Positions 1 to 13,892 of a stretch of 64,000 nt of DNA are shown in pieces; within the stretch, counting starts at the first letter, position 1; each line of letters starts with the position of its first letter. The stretch comes from Todiramphus chloris collaris (Eukaryota > Chordata > Aves > Coraciiformes > Alcedinidae), in the NCBI GenBank assembly GCA_025345505.1, contig JANVCC010000120.1:8003961-8067960 (forward strand), written 5' to 3'. A program made the translations under genes and the position numbers. Under the pieces are notes generated by a model that saw only the letters and a list, made by a program, of their open reading frames with translations, made no database searches and was not told the DNA's origin.

Positions 1-3000
1 CAAGCTTGGATACTAGTTTTTCTAAGAGGAACCAGAAAGAGACCTACATGTAAAATATATCAAAAGGGGTTAAAACAGGTCTTGCACATCTTCAGCAGTC
101 ACATTTAAAACCACAACCGCTAACCTGAACTTCCCTGACATTATTTGGCTGTTGATAGCACTACCATATTAAGATAAAAGAAATGAAAGAACTCATCTAT
201 TATATACTATCAAGGGAATAAAACTCCTTCTTCCAAGTTAAACTTGCACACAGAACAAGACTCAAAACAGTGTCCCCTAGGAGACAAGGCTTTTTAATTT
301 TAATATTGAAATAAAGGAATCATTCAAAGAGATCTGCATTTGAAATCATTATATTGAAAATAAACACCAAGGTACAACTTTAAAGAAAACATCAAACCAC
401 GCGCACACGTTGCGCCCGCACCAGCTCCTAAAGCATAGGTTTTAGAGCTGATCTGGGCCTGGGATTTGTTGTTTGCTGTAAAAGACCACAATTTCCTGGG
501 GAGTTCCCCTCCAACCCTAAAACTCTTTAAAAATACATACTCTGATGGCATATATACACCTAATCCGAAGTCTCTTTCATTACAAAGATCATTTTATAGC
601 AATTAACTCCTAACAATGAGCAACTTCACCGTAACAAGGGGCGTCACTTTCACTGAAATGCATGTTGCAATGGTGATGTTTTCTCCTTGCCCTCAAAACT
701 TCCCTCCAAGCACAGGTCCTCTGAGCACGACAAGAAAATAATTCCTTCCCATTTTACTCCTGGTCTTTAAATTCCCCCTAATGCAATGTAATCACTGTGG
801 CCCCCATTCATGATCAAAATTAGAAAATAGTTAAAAAAATAAGAGGTAGCTTCACACTGATACAACTTCAATAACTAGGCCTGTAAAACAGCTTAATTAC
901 CCATTTGAAATGATCATCTTTTACCTTTCATTACAGAACAGAATTAGATTCACTATCAGTGCAAAAAGCAGCACTTACTAGTGAGTATATAACCTTAAAT
1001 ACTTGTTTAAAAAGTGTTATTTCCATTGACAGATGGTATTACTGTAGTCAGTAGCTTTTAAAGGGCTTGTTAATGGCTTACTCTTTTCATTCATCAAAGT
1101 TGAAGTATGACTAGTAGATGTGTTTTATAAACTTAAGTCAAGAAATAGGCTCATTCATCTGTAACAGAGCATTTGCTTCTTAAAACAAAATTCTGCTATT
1201 CAGTGGTTGTAGCAGTCTTATTAATGGAACAAAAACTATATGAATGTTATTTGCACACCTTGGATGATGGGATATCCATTACTTTCGTGACAAAGCAGAA
1301 GTTGCAGTTGTGCAAAAAGTTCGCCCAGCTTTCTATGGGATGTTCTAGAGTGTGAACGTGAATTCTTAAAACCAAAAACTTACTTGCAGGTACTCTGTTT
1401 CATTTAGAATACAACAAACAGAATCCAGTTTACAGGGGAGTGGGGACAGTTTCCAACTGTTAGGAAAATCTCTTTCCTTTACCTAAGTTATACCACTTAT
1501 GAAATTACATAAACTTTTCTAAGACAAATATATAGTTCACAATGTACACTGAACAGTCATACTTGAGTAAGCAAACTAAAGGACTCCAGCTTACTGCAAA
1601 GAGAAGGACAGCTCAGCCCTGGAGATTCTTGCTTCTCAGAATCTTAAAACTGTCCACAAAGGATGAAAAAGATCCACAGACAACTAAGGTAATGGCAACT
1701 AAGATAATACTAGCCCCTCAGAACACTGAAAAGTAGCCAGCAGCATTAAGGGGCATAGCAATGGTAAAGTCTTGTTTAAAGCTCTATCAAATTTGTCATA
1801 ATTTCACATTCTTCTTACATATTTGCTAGGATTCGGGCCAAAGCACACACTCCTTACAGAACAACAGTTTTCTCTCTAATTCACTCTCCTTTTCAGGAAA
1901 TGTTACCTAAGCCAGTACACTGCAGAAAAAACAAAAAACAAACCACCACCACCACCACAACAAAAACCCCACCACAAAATGCACGCACGCACGCACACAC
2001 AGACACAGATTGCAATAGCAAGACGGCCTTTACCTCTCAAACACAAACCTTCCAAGCAAGGGGAATTCATTCTGCACAACTTACAGACATGTAGTTTTTA
2101 AAGGGGTGGGAAGAGGTGAAGGAAGAGGAAAAACAAACAAACAAAACCCACTACAGTGCTCATCTTTTCACTTAGATGCATTATTTGCATTTCCCCTAAT
2201 ACGTATGCAAACTCCTGCAGAAGAGGTAGGTGTTATTATTCATTACAAATTTCTATTACACTGTGATAAATGACGCCCTAAGGGGTAGAACTGCTCTGCA
2301 AATGCTTATTACAGTTATTTAAGTAGGAGTTGATTTACCTTAAATAGTTGTTTCATATAGTTATACGGGCCTGCCACTGCTATTCTTTTTACTGCTGGAA
2401 TCACTACAATTTAATTGAATTATAACTGTTCTGTGTATATATTACACTATATTCTGTTTATTGTATCTTGCAAAATAAGACAGTACTATTTCCACATGCT
2501 GCAGAGCTAGAAACCTGTGATTTTGTTCGGAGATTTGATTTAGTTTTTAGCTTCAAGTTCAAGAAGGGTTGTTGATTAAAAAAAGACCACCAATCTCTAG
2601 AGGGAATTCTATAGAAGACAATCTGCAAGTTGTACTAGTCAGTTTGCTGCCTATCAAAAGTAGGTTTCTTTCATCTGCATATTTCAAGATACCTTTAATT
2701 CAGTACTAAACATATGCACAAATGCACAATGCTGTCCAGATAACGTAACAATCTGGACGAGAATCTGACAGGAGCAGATTTGACTCCTCTTAGAGGCCTT
2801 GTTCTTGTCTTTTCTACTGCCATAAAAACACACAAATTACAAACAGGTATAAGGACATTTATCTTCAGTTCCTATCAATATGACCGATACTGAAGTCTAT
2901 CCATACTTTGAATACAATCAATGTAGTTCATTGTTTAAAAAACCCCAGAAGTTTAACTTGGTGAAGATAACCTACTGAGCAGATGAAACTATGAAGCCTC

Positions 3001-3830
3001 AGTGAACAGCGAACAGAAGGTAAGAATAAAGAAATGTACAAAAGAAAATAAATTCTCACACTGAACAAAGAAATAATGCAATTAGTGTGTTTATCTTTCT
3101 TAACTATGTTCCTAATATTATTTCAAAATAAATAACAAAATAAATTTCAAAAAAACCCCTTAAAGCCGAACACTTCATCAATGGGCACATATTTAACATC
3201 GGTGTAATTGTCCATGCTCTTTTTGCAGCACGGGTATCTGAACTTGCCTCAAATTTTACAACTCGCCTTTTACTTTTTTTTTTTTGGACCCGTTTCTAGT
3301 ATAATTATCAATAATTAAGAAACATATAGAAGCGTTTGCACTATATATGACCTATATAATTCTGACAATAAAATACTGTTGTTAATGCACTTCTCACATT
3401 ACAGAGAATAAATCTCACACAGCAGAATATTGTTTGACTGTTTAACCAAAACAATACATTTTTAAGCACAGTACAGGAAGTTCAGAATTTCATTATGTAT
3501 TAGTAGTAACCTAGCAATATTTTCTGGTTTATTTGATTAAAAGTCAAAAGCTGCAAAGTGAAAATACAGGGCAAATAACAGACATGTTAAACATAGAATT
3601 CCATACTAAAGCAGTACAGACTATCTGAAAATAAAGATCTTACTCCCATATAAAAACCAGAGGAGACAAACAGGTGGAAAAATAGCTTTGTATATCATTA
3701 TTTTCTTTGATGTGATAGTAGGCTGTCCTTTTCTCCAGATTTTGGCATTCAAATACAAGTGCCATTAAGGCTCAGCTCCAGAACTAATAAAATTGTTTCA
3801 CAGCACTAGAAGACCCTATGCTACTGAACT
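1..3830. other. AT-rich non-coding DNA, no gene seen
   Basis: No open frame with family resemblance or splice context. It contains ACC repeats (1942-1958), a GCAC repeat (1981-2000) and an octamer ATTTGCAT (2183-2190) followed by a second ATGCAA (2205-2210). Confidence 0.6.
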
Positions 3831-3850
3831 GGGGGGGGGGGGGGGGGGGG

Positions 3851-3950
3851 NNNNNNNNNNNNNNNNNNNNNNNNNNNNNNNNNNNNNNNNNNNNNNNNNN
3901 NNNNNNNNNNNNNNNNNNNNNNNNNNNNNNNNNNNNNNNNNNNNNNNNNN
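3851..3950. other. Assembly gap of 100 N
   Basis: Exactly 100 N, preceded by 20 G (3831-3850) and followed by an A-rich run from 3951. The round number suggests a gap of unknown true length. Open frames that cross it are artefacts. Confidence 0.98.
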
Positions 3951-5953
3951 AAAAAAAAAGAAAAAGGAAAAAAAGAATCATAATCACACTGGACATCATA
4001 ATGAAGACAGTACAAAAAAAACGTTTTTCATCTGATCCTCTAGAACAAAAATCCTACAGATAAGCAGGAGTAGCATGCAAGAAAAAAAGATGAGGCAAAT
4101 CTCAACTTTTTAAAAAAGACATCTGAGGTACCTATTGGAGCAGTATAGTTTCGGAGAAGCTACAACCTGTATAAGCTATTCCCATGACAGTACTAAACCA
4201 TCAACATAAACGGGGGATGCTAAAATTTTACTGCCCACTTATGTGCACTATGACAGTAAAAATGTTGACAAAGAAGCGATTCTAACTAGGAAAGTACATT
4301 TAATCGATGATAAATCAGTGATTCTAGCTTTCATTTGCCGTTGACTTTACTCTTTAAAGGATCGTCAGCATCAATTCACACGCCCCATTACAGCCGGAGT
4401 TTACACCAACTTTATCCAGTGATAAATAAGTATTTTAAACGGAGAACAGTAATGAATTAAACTCTAGCTTTCCAAAGTAAATGAGTAAGCCAGCAGACAA
4501 AGAAATATTCTGATGAGAATACATAAAGCAATTAGACTTCAACTAGTTTTTAAAACAAACTCTTTTAGATGCTAATGGCCATTGTTTTCTCACTTAGTAA
4601 GTAAAATTTTCTGTCACAAAAGGTTAGATGATTGCAAAGATTTAATTGCATGTCTGAAAGAAAGGGAAATGTTTCTTTAAAAAGCTAAGATGGACCTATT
4701 TCCACATTCATACAGCAAAATGTCCTGTAACAATAGAACTGTGATTTGCTGAAATTAAAATGCTATTATGGTGGAATTAGGACTTCAATATTTTTAGCAG
4801 CTTAAATAGGCCTTCCATCTTTAAACGACATCTGATAATGGATAATTACATTTCATCTTAAAGAAGCTGAGTTGTTTTCTTAAAGAAAAAATACTTTTCT
4901 TTTTTTCCACGGAGGTTAAAGCATAGCCATCATTAGTAGCAGCAGCAATAGGCTTTAGGTACCTACTTCAGCTCAAGGGATATATATTAGCATATAAATA
5001 GCCGTTGGTGGCTGCTTGATTCTACCTATTTTATGTTTCAATGTAGCATCAGAATGCACTTAAGCAAGAAGGGGGGTAATGAGGGAAGGGTTTGATAATA
5101 TGGTAGTTTTATAAAGGGGCATCTTTTGTTATTAAAATAATAAAAATCCCCTGTTACTGGATTTTCTTTATGTTTACTGTATCATTTTAGTAGTCTAATT
5201 AATAAGTTCTACAGAGCAATCTGACACTGTTAGAGGAAGGTGCACTGGTTTAAGCAACGGCTATTTTCAGAGAATAGCAGAATAAGTCAAAGCGGTGCAT
5301 TTTCTGCAAGATAAATACAGTTGCCTTTTTTTTTTTTAATTTTTTTTTTTTTAATAGAAAACAATGGGAAATCTAAGGGTCGTTATTACCCTGCCAACAC
5401 TACTCCCATGCAATACGTTTCCTCAAGGGAGGCAGACAGGGAAGGAAAGCCATGAGCATTCCCCGTCCTCTGTTTCAGGCTGACCTTCAAGATTTACTGC
5501 TTTAAAATGCTAATCACCATGAATGACATTTCTTGTGTCACTAAGTGGATTGTAACAGCAGAGGGAGAAACATTCTTTTTAACAACTTTCCTCACAGCCA
5601 AAGAGGGGACCGAAGGCAGAGCACAGGTGAAGAGATGGGTCCTCCAGGAGAGCCGTGAGGGCAAACGCGCTTCCGTCAGTGCATTCTTATTAGGGAGGGG
5701 ATGAGGGCCTGCAGCAAAACAAGCCTGCCTGGGTGCATATGAAGACCCTTTATACTGAAGCACAGCGTGCCACCGGTCCGACGGCATCTTTCAGCCTCCC
5801 ACTGAGCGAGGCTCTCGGCACGTGACCGCACTAGGCGAGACCACATGATCGATCTGACATCAGAAGCAGAGCTGCACACAGCTCGGAACTGGCAGACGTT
5901 CCTGCACCATCACCGCAAGTACCTAACAGGGAGGTGTATCTGTGTTTGCAGAG
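3951..5953. other. Non-coding DNA between the gap and LTR copy 1
   Basis: Nothing recognisable. A somewhat CpG-richer patch at 5600-5930 abuts the 3' edge of the minus-strand LTR. It shows no retroviral primer-binding site or internal frame that I can identify. Confidence 0.5.
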
Positions 5954-6522
5954 TGTTAGAAAAGCAAAGGTCCTAAGAAAGGACTCGCAGTAGACATACT
6001 AGTGAAGCAGCAATTTATTATACGTTCTTGCCAGAGTGGGTGTCAGCATTTTATCCCCTATTCCCGTCTGCAGACGTCCCTCTTTTTTTCCCTATGAATT
6101 CGGTACTTCAAGGTCTACAGGCTGAACCGAGGCGCCGCCTTCTTAACAGTCCATAATAGTTTGTAATTGCATGTCTGACAGGTGCCTGCTTCCCCTTGGA
6201 AAAACTAATATTCCTGAGTTTACTGAGCAAAATGCAGTATCTTTCCAGTTACTGTTGTTCATCTTAAATAGCCCTTAACTGTTGCCCCTTTATCTATCAA
6301 CATATCTTGATTGGCAGTTGTGCACTTCTGTCCTTTATCTTCCTTTTACCATAAAACTGAGCTTCAGGCCTCAGTTTCCAGTGAGACCACTTTAGTCTTT
6401 GATAAATGATTCTTTATGGGGCAGCTCAAGTCTTTTATTCTTCAAGTTAATATAAAAATGATTATACTTAGTCTACAGTTTGCAAAAGCAACATTTCTCA
6501 GCATTTTCTACAAGATGCAACA
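5954..6522 (-). mobile_element. Solo LTR of an endogenous retrovirus-like element (copy 1)
   Basis: Its reverse complement aligns along its whole length with 49759-50350. It begins TGTTGCATCTTG and ends TTTTCTAACA, giving TG...CA termini. The polyadenylation hexamer AATAAA is intact (6019-6014), followed by a short 3' segment as in an LTR. The TATA-like position reads GGATAAAA. No internal gag/pol sequence or clear target-site duplication was seen. Boundaries come from the pairwise comparison, so either end could move by a few bases. The family is probably ERVL-like (inference). Confidence 0.75.
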
Positions 6523-9500
6523 GACCCATTTAGGCAATTTCAGGGAAATAAAAGCATTATCCATGAAACGTCATTAGGATACATCACCTTTAAAAGGCAA
6601 CAGCATAAAAATAAAAGAGTCACCATTGAAAGGTAACTGACTTCCAGTACTATGCAGTCTAAGGTCTGAATGTCTCAGACTCCCTAGGTAACCATACATG
6701 ACTTGCAAACATAATACAGGACAGAGAGCCACACCCTTATTGAGAGGTAGCTGCTGGTGACAGCATCTAAAACTCTCATTAGCAGCTAGAATTCCAGTAG
6801 AGATGAAGGGCTGGATTCAGTTCCGTGGTTAGAAGACAGGAGCTCTATACAGACGTCGTGCATGCCATCAATGCGTACTCGGTTCTAACGAGTAGCACCG
6901 GTCCTGTTCTTAAGGTTTGTTATCATGAAAATGGAACCGATACCGCGGGCAGTGCTTTCATCTACGCCACTTTTCAACATTCTGCCTGCCGATACTAAGC
7001 CCTTCTAATGGAAGCTTAGAATCTTCTTTGTTTGATTCTTCATTTTGGTCTTAGGCAAAGTCTCCACTAATTCAACAACAAAACAATTAGGTCCAGAAGT
7101 GGTGAAATAAAGTAATATTTAGTCTTGCACCACAGGTACCCATATTTGAAATGCTGGTTGAAAAAGTACAGCAAGAGATTTTTAGTTCAGCCTGATTAAA
7201 ATGGCCATTAAAAGTGTTATTGTTTAATTATAAACAAAACATTAGAAGAAATTTAATACTAGTCCCATCAATTTTAAAATTAGCATCTTGCTCTCAGTTA
7301 ATCAAGTCAAAGAAAGGTCAGTGACCTCTATCTTCTAACAAAACCAGTTCTCAATTCATTACATTAGTAAAAAAATTAGATTGTAAAAATGTAACATAAC
7401 CCAACTATTTTATCTGCACCATTATAATTTTAAATATGTTATTTAATCTCCATGACCTCTGCATTACAGTTTATACCGAATGAAGCAGGGCCAACACCCT
7501 GCAAATGAAACAGGAACCACAATGAGGCACTTCAGATCTCTCTTCTTTATTAAAAGGGCTGGTGAAAAGAATTACTTTTTAAATTAGTAAAGCCTACTTT
7601 CAAGTCACTAAACCAGAACTGAAATATCTGCATAACAAGTGGAGAAACACAGAAGTATAGTAACAGAATATTTAAAATATTTCAATTCTTTATTAAGAAG
7701 TTTCAAACAATGATAAATGCCTGAAAAAAAGCATTAAGACAGAGGGTGGCAACATGATCAGTTAGCTGTCCGTTGAGAAATACCACAGACCTGCAACTTA
7801 ATCCCTTCACTAGTGAGACATGTAGGTTTTGATTAGTATTATGCCAGTAGTGGTATGCCAGCAACATCACGCTAGCCAAACAGAACCAGATGGAAAAAGA
7901 AAGAGATAATAGAGAACTACAACACACCAGGAAGGAGTGGTGTATTGGAATTGTACCCTGTTGCCAGAAAACATCTGGATTGTTTGAAATACCAAATTTG
8001 TTAATCACACACAATCACAGAATTTACTGAAACAGGGTATCAAATTTTCGTCTATGCTTATCAAAATGACCACATGGAAGCAACAAGAGCAACAACAAAA
8101 TACTTTAGGATCATCAAGTTAATGTTCATCATGGTTAATGATTGGAATAGATAATCTTAAATGTCTTTTCAATGTAGGAAATTCCTTGATTCTGTGATCA
8201 ATGTCTGGAAAACAATCCATCTGAAAGCAAATATTTATCATGTGATTGATGTATTCTATACACTAAGAATTGTACTTCATGCACTTATATAAAATTAAGT
8301 ACTTATTTATACATCACCATAGTGCTTGAGCTTTCAGATGTGATAACTTATTGTGAAAAGAATGCAAAAAAATGGTTGGCTGTCTAGCTCCAAATTTCTA
8401 GCCTGCATTGACATGGTAATGAAGAACAATAGAGCCGTGCGCTTCCATTTGACAGCCGTACCCAGGAGAGTTTAAGAGACAAAACCAACCAAGTGATACA
8501 CGAGAAACACAACAAGAAAGAAAGAAAAAAAAAAACCCCAACAAAACAAACCAACAACAAATCCCAACATCAGATGCAATTTAAATCTTTGATCCCCAAA
8601 CCAGGAATATTTTTCATGTGTAAACATTCCGCCCTTTCAGAAAAATCTCACAGTAAAGATAGGGTTCTGTCATAATTATATCATAAATTACTTTCATATA
8701 GTTTCTGTAAAGATGTCCCTAGCAGTTAGACAAACATTGGACTAATGATCAAAAGTATGAAAGTCCCACAAGACTAAGGATTTAATAGTGCAGTATGACA
8801 ATGCTTCTAACACTGTACAGCTTAATCAACATAACTGTGAAGCTAATTTTGGAGGCAGAGTTATACTGTTTTACACCTCAACTTCTGTAACCAACTAATT
8901 AGAGAAGAAAAGCAAATGGAAAACAAACAAGGGCAATCACAGGCATCCTTTTTCAAGGGAATGCACCTTCAAAGGAGCCATCACATGATAGCTGAAGCCC
9001 TCTTCCGTGGCAGAAAAGCTCAAGATGGTATAAGTATGGCAGCCACCGTATGCAATATATCAGGTTTGCCTTATGTAAACAGTGTGCTTCTCCTGCTTTT
9101 AATGAGACAATCTTCCCTGCACGGGAGAATCTAACAATAGGAGAAGTGTCTTTGATGTGATTCATCTGAAGCTTTATTTTCAATTGGAGCAGCTTTGTTG
9201 CAGGCTCTAGCCCTTTCATCTCAAAGAAAAATCTAACATGTTTTACCTGAAAATGTAGGGGATTTTAATAGGCATTCCCAATTCATCTGTCTAGACAGAT
9301 TAATAGTTCTGCTTTTACTCTCATCCTGATCAAATAAAAAACATGAATCTGAAAGCAATCTTTATTTCCCTTCCTGAGATAGGGCTGAGAGGCTACGCAT
9401 TCCACAACCGATTCTATTATGCAGATATGTACTTTTCGCAAACATAAGCATTTGAAGAAAATACACTTTGGATCATCAGAAACATTTTTATTGTTATGTG

Positions 9501-10726
9501 GAGACTTAAAAATCCCCACAAATTGATTTAAGATAAATTAAAAATACTTTTGGACTGCAGCATCTGTCCCTAAAACTATTTAATCACAACCCATTTTCCA
9601 GCTATAAACAAGATAAGCAAAAGCACTAACTGCTGACATACTTCTGAATTTCTGAATTACCTTTTAACATCTCTTAAGCAAAACCTAATGACACTTTGTG
9701 AACCATCTGCTCTACTAAAAAAAAGATATATATTAAAGTTATGCAATCAAAACCAAAACCGCAATACCTAGGACTTTCTCTTCAGAGTGTAAATACCTAA
9801 CACAGTGCCCATAAAATTGAAAATTAAGATTTTTTGTAGAAGTGGTAGGCCACAAGGCTATCTTTAGAAGTTTTAAGTATCTTCATAAAAAGTTATGTAA
9901 ATATACAAAAGCAAAAGCAATAAGCTAGCAAATATTTATACCAGTACATTTAAGAATATGTCTACACTCTTTGAAGACCATTTCAGTGTCTTGTAATCAT
10001 TCATATTCTCTTAATAGTGTCTCTTCAGGTGTGTAAGAAGATAGATATTTTTTTCTTTTTATCTTTTCTCAAATCCTGTAATTTTATAATCATAACAAAC
10101 TGCAGGAACAAAATCCAAACCACAGGCTTAATCAATTACCAACTGCAAAAATTATTCTCAAGAAATCATATAATCTTCAGAGATGGTAACACAGGGGAAC
10201 AACAGGGTTGTTTTCCATATCACTCATCGTTAACTTCAGTATCAGCAGAACAAGACCAAATATTAAACTACCGTAGACCTCAGTGAGTTAAGAATTAAGC
10301 CATCAAGGAGGGGTTTTCATTGTTGGGTATTTTTAAAACTCTACTTGTAATTTCACTGTAGCAAAGACAGATGCAACTGACTGGTGGAAATGAAGCAACA
10401 GATGTAAAATAGTAAATTTTGTTTGTTCTTTTTAGGTTGTTTGTTTATAAAGCTCTAGAGTTTTCCCCCAAAGCAAAACAAAACTGCTAGCAACTTAAGA
10501 CAATACATAGAACAAAGTTACTTCCTCATTTGCATACAGTTGTGTCTTTGCTCTGTTGCCTTAGGGTTGAAATTTTTACTATAAAAAACAGGACTATCAG
10601 TAATACTAGCTCTAGCTCTCCTAAATGCTCAAAATTTATTAAGAATTTGTTAAATATTTATAAATGATCAGCATATACAAAATCAAAATCACTGCAAGAA
10701 TTACATGTAAGCGAAACATTCTCATA
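6523..10726. other. Non-coding DNA, no gene seen
   Basis: AT-rich. It includes a CpG-containing patch (about 6790-7000) with a short inverted repeat TACTCG...CGAGTA (6876-6894), and an A/C-rich tract at 8501-8570. Confidence 0.5.
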
Positions 10727-11062
10727 GCAGGGACACCTCCCAGTAGACCATGTTGCTCAAGGCCCCATCCAACCTACATTTGAACACGGACAATGATGGA
10801 GCACCCATAACTTCGCCGGGCAGCCAGTTCCACTGTCTCACCACCTTCAGAGTGAAGAATTTCCTTCCTATTTCTAATCTAAATCTACTCTACTCCAGTT
10901 TCAAACCATTGCCCCTCATCCTATCACTACAAGTCTTTGAAAAAAGTCTCTCTCCAGCCTTCTTGTAGACCACAATAAGGTCTCCCTGGAGCCTCCTCTT
11001 CCCCAGGCTGAACAAGCCCAACTCTCTCAGCCTGTCCTCATAGGAGGTGTTCCAGCCCTCTA
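10727..11062 (-). mobile_element. CR1 LINE fragment
   Basis: The plus strand reads as the antisense of CR1: GGACACCTCCCAGTAGACC, then TTGCTCAAGGCCCCATCC, and later CCCAGGCTGAACAAGCCCA and CTCTCAGCCTGTCCTCATAG. This is the reverse-transcriptase 3' end and 3' UTR region of a 5'-truncated CR1. Both ends are lost. Confidence 0.93.
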
Positions 11063-13791
11063 AATATGATATTGTTTGGCATCTCAAGTTCGTGAAGGGC
11101 AAAGTTCTGCTAAAATACTTAAATGGCTTTAAAATTAGCACTTGGTATCTTGAAGAAATAAGATTAGAAACAGTTTGAACACATACATGTTTTAAAAAAG
11201 CAAACTGTGCTGAAATTCATCTACTTATTCAGCTCTTGGTTTAAATGGAGCCATTTCATGTATTTGCTATTACTGTGATTGCCCTTACCACAGACTTATT
11301 TCCACTCTCCACATGAAGTATTTGAAAACACAAACCAAAGGCCCAGACTAACATACAAAACAACATTAAAATGTGCTTTAAATGGTCAAAAACAGAGGAG
11401 AAAAAGCCTTGCAAGGGATGAACTAAACTATCACTCAGTGTTTCCCATGCTCCCCAAAACATACAAACATTACATGTATATTTCTACACAGTCATCCTCA
11501 CTTAATTTGGGACTTAAAAAAAAACCAAACAAAAAAAACAAACCAGAGAGAGAGAGAAACAAAAAAATAGGTTTTAACTCGACTCTAGACAGAGTTCAAA
11601 ACGATATGCAATCATAATTAAACAATACAGTGCTGGTAGCATCTGTTTCCTCACATTCCTGCAGGGCTTTTGTGTAGCACTTGAGGTGATTTCAGTATAC
11701 TGGTCAAAAGGGTTAATTATTCTACAATGAGTAGAAGAAAAAAGTGACAGTCTGAGTGAAAATTATCACTGAGGAAATGCACATTACTGAAGCCATGACC
11801 AGCAACTGAAGAACAGATTCACAGCAGGCTGCTAATGATGAGACAAAGATTACAGCTAGACACATCTTGTTGGTAAAGACATCAACTTGGAAATAACACA
11901 ATAGAATGGATGGTGTAAAGGAAAAAAAGAGAAGGAAAGAATATTATGAAGATGGGAAAAAAAAGATGCTTTCAGGTGATAGTTGTTCATTCACCTAAGT
12001 ATTTTAAATTCTGTGAGTTAACCATAGTGGGGGATGGGGAAGCTTCTTTCTAATCATGCTTTAGCAGATGAGGGGGTCTTTCCCCCTCCTTAAAAACTAT
12101 CTCTATAGAAGTCTGTGCTGCAAAGCAGTCCATAAAACTTTAGGGTTTTTAAAGGGTCACGTTCACAGGGCCAGACACGTGTATTCTGTTATGACTGTTG
12201 AATTTTAAAAAGTGTCATTTTGAATTGTGAAGATAAAGTACAACACAGTGAGATATGTTCAGTTTTCTAATGCCTTAAAGAATATTTTGTTCAATGTATA
12301 GTTATCACACACTTATTTCTGCAAGGCATGCTGCTTCTTGTACATGTCAGCTGAAACGACAGCAGCCCTGTTCAAAGACAGATGATGTACCTCCTGCTGT
12401 GCTAGCAAACAGACACTCAACAAGACTTGACTTTTATTGCCAACAGGCATGGACACTGAACTTTGCAAATGAAGCCTCAGAATGAAAGAATGTGTCCAAA
12501 AAGCCCAGTGCTCCAGACTCCAAGTTCTATTCTCTGCCTCTCAGCTGGATCAATGCAGCTCTCTCAGTTGGCCTTGTTCTTTCCAGATCTTTAATTAGAA
12601 TTGTGAATCAAGGAAAGATTTGAAATGTGAAAAGACACACAACCCGATTATTGACATTCAAAAATTAAACATTCTGGAAAATTAATATAGTTTTTGTTTA
12701 ATGGAAGGGTAATGCGATTCCCCCTTAAGACAGAGACAAGAAATATGCTTTATTTTTTCAATACTATATCATTATATTGCATAAGAGCTTTTTCACATAG
12801 ACTTTGGAATAACCGAAATAATTTCATGCACTGATGTTGGTTTCTTTAGAAAACCTAGTTAATAAGATTTCCTAATTAATTTATCTAAATAATTACTTGG
12901 AAGGCAAAAAGGGAGACTGTCAAGGACTGTTTCCAGAACTGGACGGACGACAGCAATTGTGTACTTTACCATTACCAAAGATAACCGGAGCCTGATGATC
13001 AGTGGGACGTTCTTAAAACAAGAACCAAAAATACCCAACAAGTTGAATTATGGAAGTTCTTTTTGAGCACCAGCAACTGATTCTACCCTCTAGATATGCA
13101 CTTTGATTTTTATTACCATAAATCTCAACAAAGAAGTCATGAAATCATTGGTATTTCAGAACACTCAAGTTACATAAAAGAGAACTTTCTCACCACAGTT
13201 CTAACGGCATTTAGTAAAAGACTTATTCTGAAAAAGGCAACCAGGAGAAAGCAGCCCAGCATTACTGAATCCTCCATAAAGATGCCTATTATGCTTTGTA
13301 GCTTTAAGGAAACTTGAGTAAGTTGTTCAGTCAAAAACATTCATGAATAAATGAATAAAAACACATTGGGATTTTTTTTTTTTTTTAAGCCCGCAATTAT
13401 CTAAAATTGCTACCATCACAAGAAAAAAAACCAACTAACCAACACAACAACAAAACAACCAAAACCATGAGTGTTTGTGTCTTACAGTTCTCTCAGAACA
13501 TAAAATATAGAGAAACAAGATTTGATTCTGCTATTTATCAGAGTGTAAACGAAGAGCAACTCAGAGGAATCCAGTGTAGATACTGAAGTGAAACTTGGTT
13601 TTAGTTTGGAATTGAATAGAGCCCTATTGGAAGGGCTGAGGGAAGGTGATGACAACACCTTCTTCAACAGAGTTTTCTAGTTTCATAAGTAACAGTGGTC
13701 ATCCATCCTTGCCCAATGACTGCTTTCACCTGGTTAGTCAACTGCAAGAAAATTTGGCAGAAGAATTAAGATCCAATGTTCTATCTAATTT

Positions 13792-13892
13792 AATTAAAAA
13801 AAAAACAAACCCAAACCACCAACAAAAAACAACACGCAAAAAGAAACCCACCAATCGAAAAAAAAAAAACCCCAAACCAAACCACACCCATA
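13792..13892. repeat. A/C-only low-complexity tract
   Basis: Irregular A and C runs with a few G and T. A similar shorter tract lies at 13416-13468. Confidence 0.8.

Noticed and set aside
3784..4063. Open frames crossing the N gap
   Set aside because: They consist of unknown residues plus homopolymer translation and are artefacts of the gap.
10750..11141. Open frames at 10.75-11.14 kb
   Set aside because: They are translations of an antisense or degraded CR1 fragment, not a host gene.
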